From: Blattabacterium cuenoti
GTDB lineage: Bacteria; Bacteroidota; Bacteroidia; Flavobacteriales; Blattabacteriaceae
DNA length: 64,000 nt
Direction: 5' to 3'
Assembly (NCBI RefSeq): GCF_014251635.1
Contig: NZ_CP059194.1
Coordinates: 1 to 64,000, forward strand
Shown here in pieces: positions 63,904-64,000 of the stretch (positions within the stretch are counted from its first letter, which is position 1; the number at the start of each line of letters is the position of its first letter). The translations under genes and the position numbers were made by a program. Under the pieces are notes generated by a model that ran no database searches, was not told the origin of the DNA, and saw only the letters and a list, made by a program, of their open reading frames with translations.

Positions 63904-64000
63904 TAAACGATTCTTTTTTTTAATAATATTTTTATTCAAATTATTTATAATTTGTAGAAATGAAAGAGATATTTTATCTTTTTTTTTATTTATAAAATAT

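Noticed and set aside
63960-64000. Possible start of a further gene after dnaX
   Set aside because: ATG at 63960 reaches a stop after 11 codons (MKEIFYLFFYL); nothing else is supported before the window ends.
1-64000. CRISPR arrays, insertion sequences, prophage, toxin-antitoxin or defence genes
   Set aside because: No regularly spaced repeats, transposase-like proteins or terminal inverted repeats were seen; the only direct repeat is the 28-bp duplication at 47238-47295.

Overview
This 64 kb window is a chromosome segment of a host-restricted, AT-rich member of the Bacteroidetes, most likely a Blattabacterium-type (cockroach endosymbiont) Flavobacteriales genome. The reasons are very low GC, strong Lys/Ile/Asn/Phe codon bias, long homopolymer A/T tracts inside intact genes, very high coding density with short spacers, and Bacteroidetes-type gene content and order (mreBCD-mrdA-rodA, ResB-CcsA fusion, tsaD divergent from tamB, flippase-dut-nucleotidyltransferase). 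The gene set is richer than expected for the tiniest Bacteroidetes symbionts such as Sulcia. The genus assignment is inference from gene content; no 16S gene is present here.

Layout. 1-5643: nusA, infB, aspS. 5629-8963: ppa, a lipoyl E2 acyltransferase, and the NAD(P)HX repair fusion nnr. 9005-16666: lnt, tmRNA (ssrA) and the cell-shape operon mreB-mreC-mreD-mrdA-rodA on the minus strand. 16752-25281: folK, lptD-like, ridA, lptA/OstA-like, a class III aminotransferase, truA and an exporter-type ABC transporter. 25278-28897: a SurA-like PPIase, lptB, thiamine pyrophosphokinase and mdh. 28985-37060: gcvP, a convergent spacer that may hold a structured RNA, tsaD and tamB. 37260-39943: an Lrp/AsnC regulator and an HDIG phosphodiesterase. 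40006-40262: tRNA-Ser(GCT), tRNA-Pro(TGG) and tRNA-Arg(TCT), followed by clpP. 41062-47204: flippase, an eroded dUTPase relative, a nucleotidyltransferase, tatA, a lytic transglycosylase, recA and an MBL hydrolase. 47284-57982: the ResB-CcsA fusion, plsC, alaS, sucA and sucB. 58035-63903: a periplasmic-binding-like protein, a TPR protein, an esterase, lolD, sucC and dnaX.

How it fits together. The retained functions are translation, the TCA/glycine branch (mdh, sucA, sucB, sucC, gcvP), cofactor steps (folate, thiamine, NAD repair, cytochrome c maturation) and an unusually complete envelope set (Lpt, Lol/Lnt, TamB, SurA-like, Mre/PBP2/RodA, flippase, lytic transglycosylase). The only DNA-binding regulator seen is an Lrp/AsnC protein.

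I see no rRNA, insertion sequence, phage, CRISPR array, toxin-antitoxin or defence system, and I do not claim a new system. The most interesting signals are signs of erosion or odd expression: a DnaX whose Walker A and Walker B residues are substituted, a dUTPase relative without its catalytic motifs, an lnt frame with no ordinary start codon outside the tmRNA gene, a 28-bp tandem duplication that copied a start codon, a GC-richer possible RNA between gcvP and tsaD, and palindromes upstream of sucC/lolD and of the Lrp-type gene. No stretch over 300 bases lacks a gene. The last ~97 bases after dnaX hold nothing I can support.
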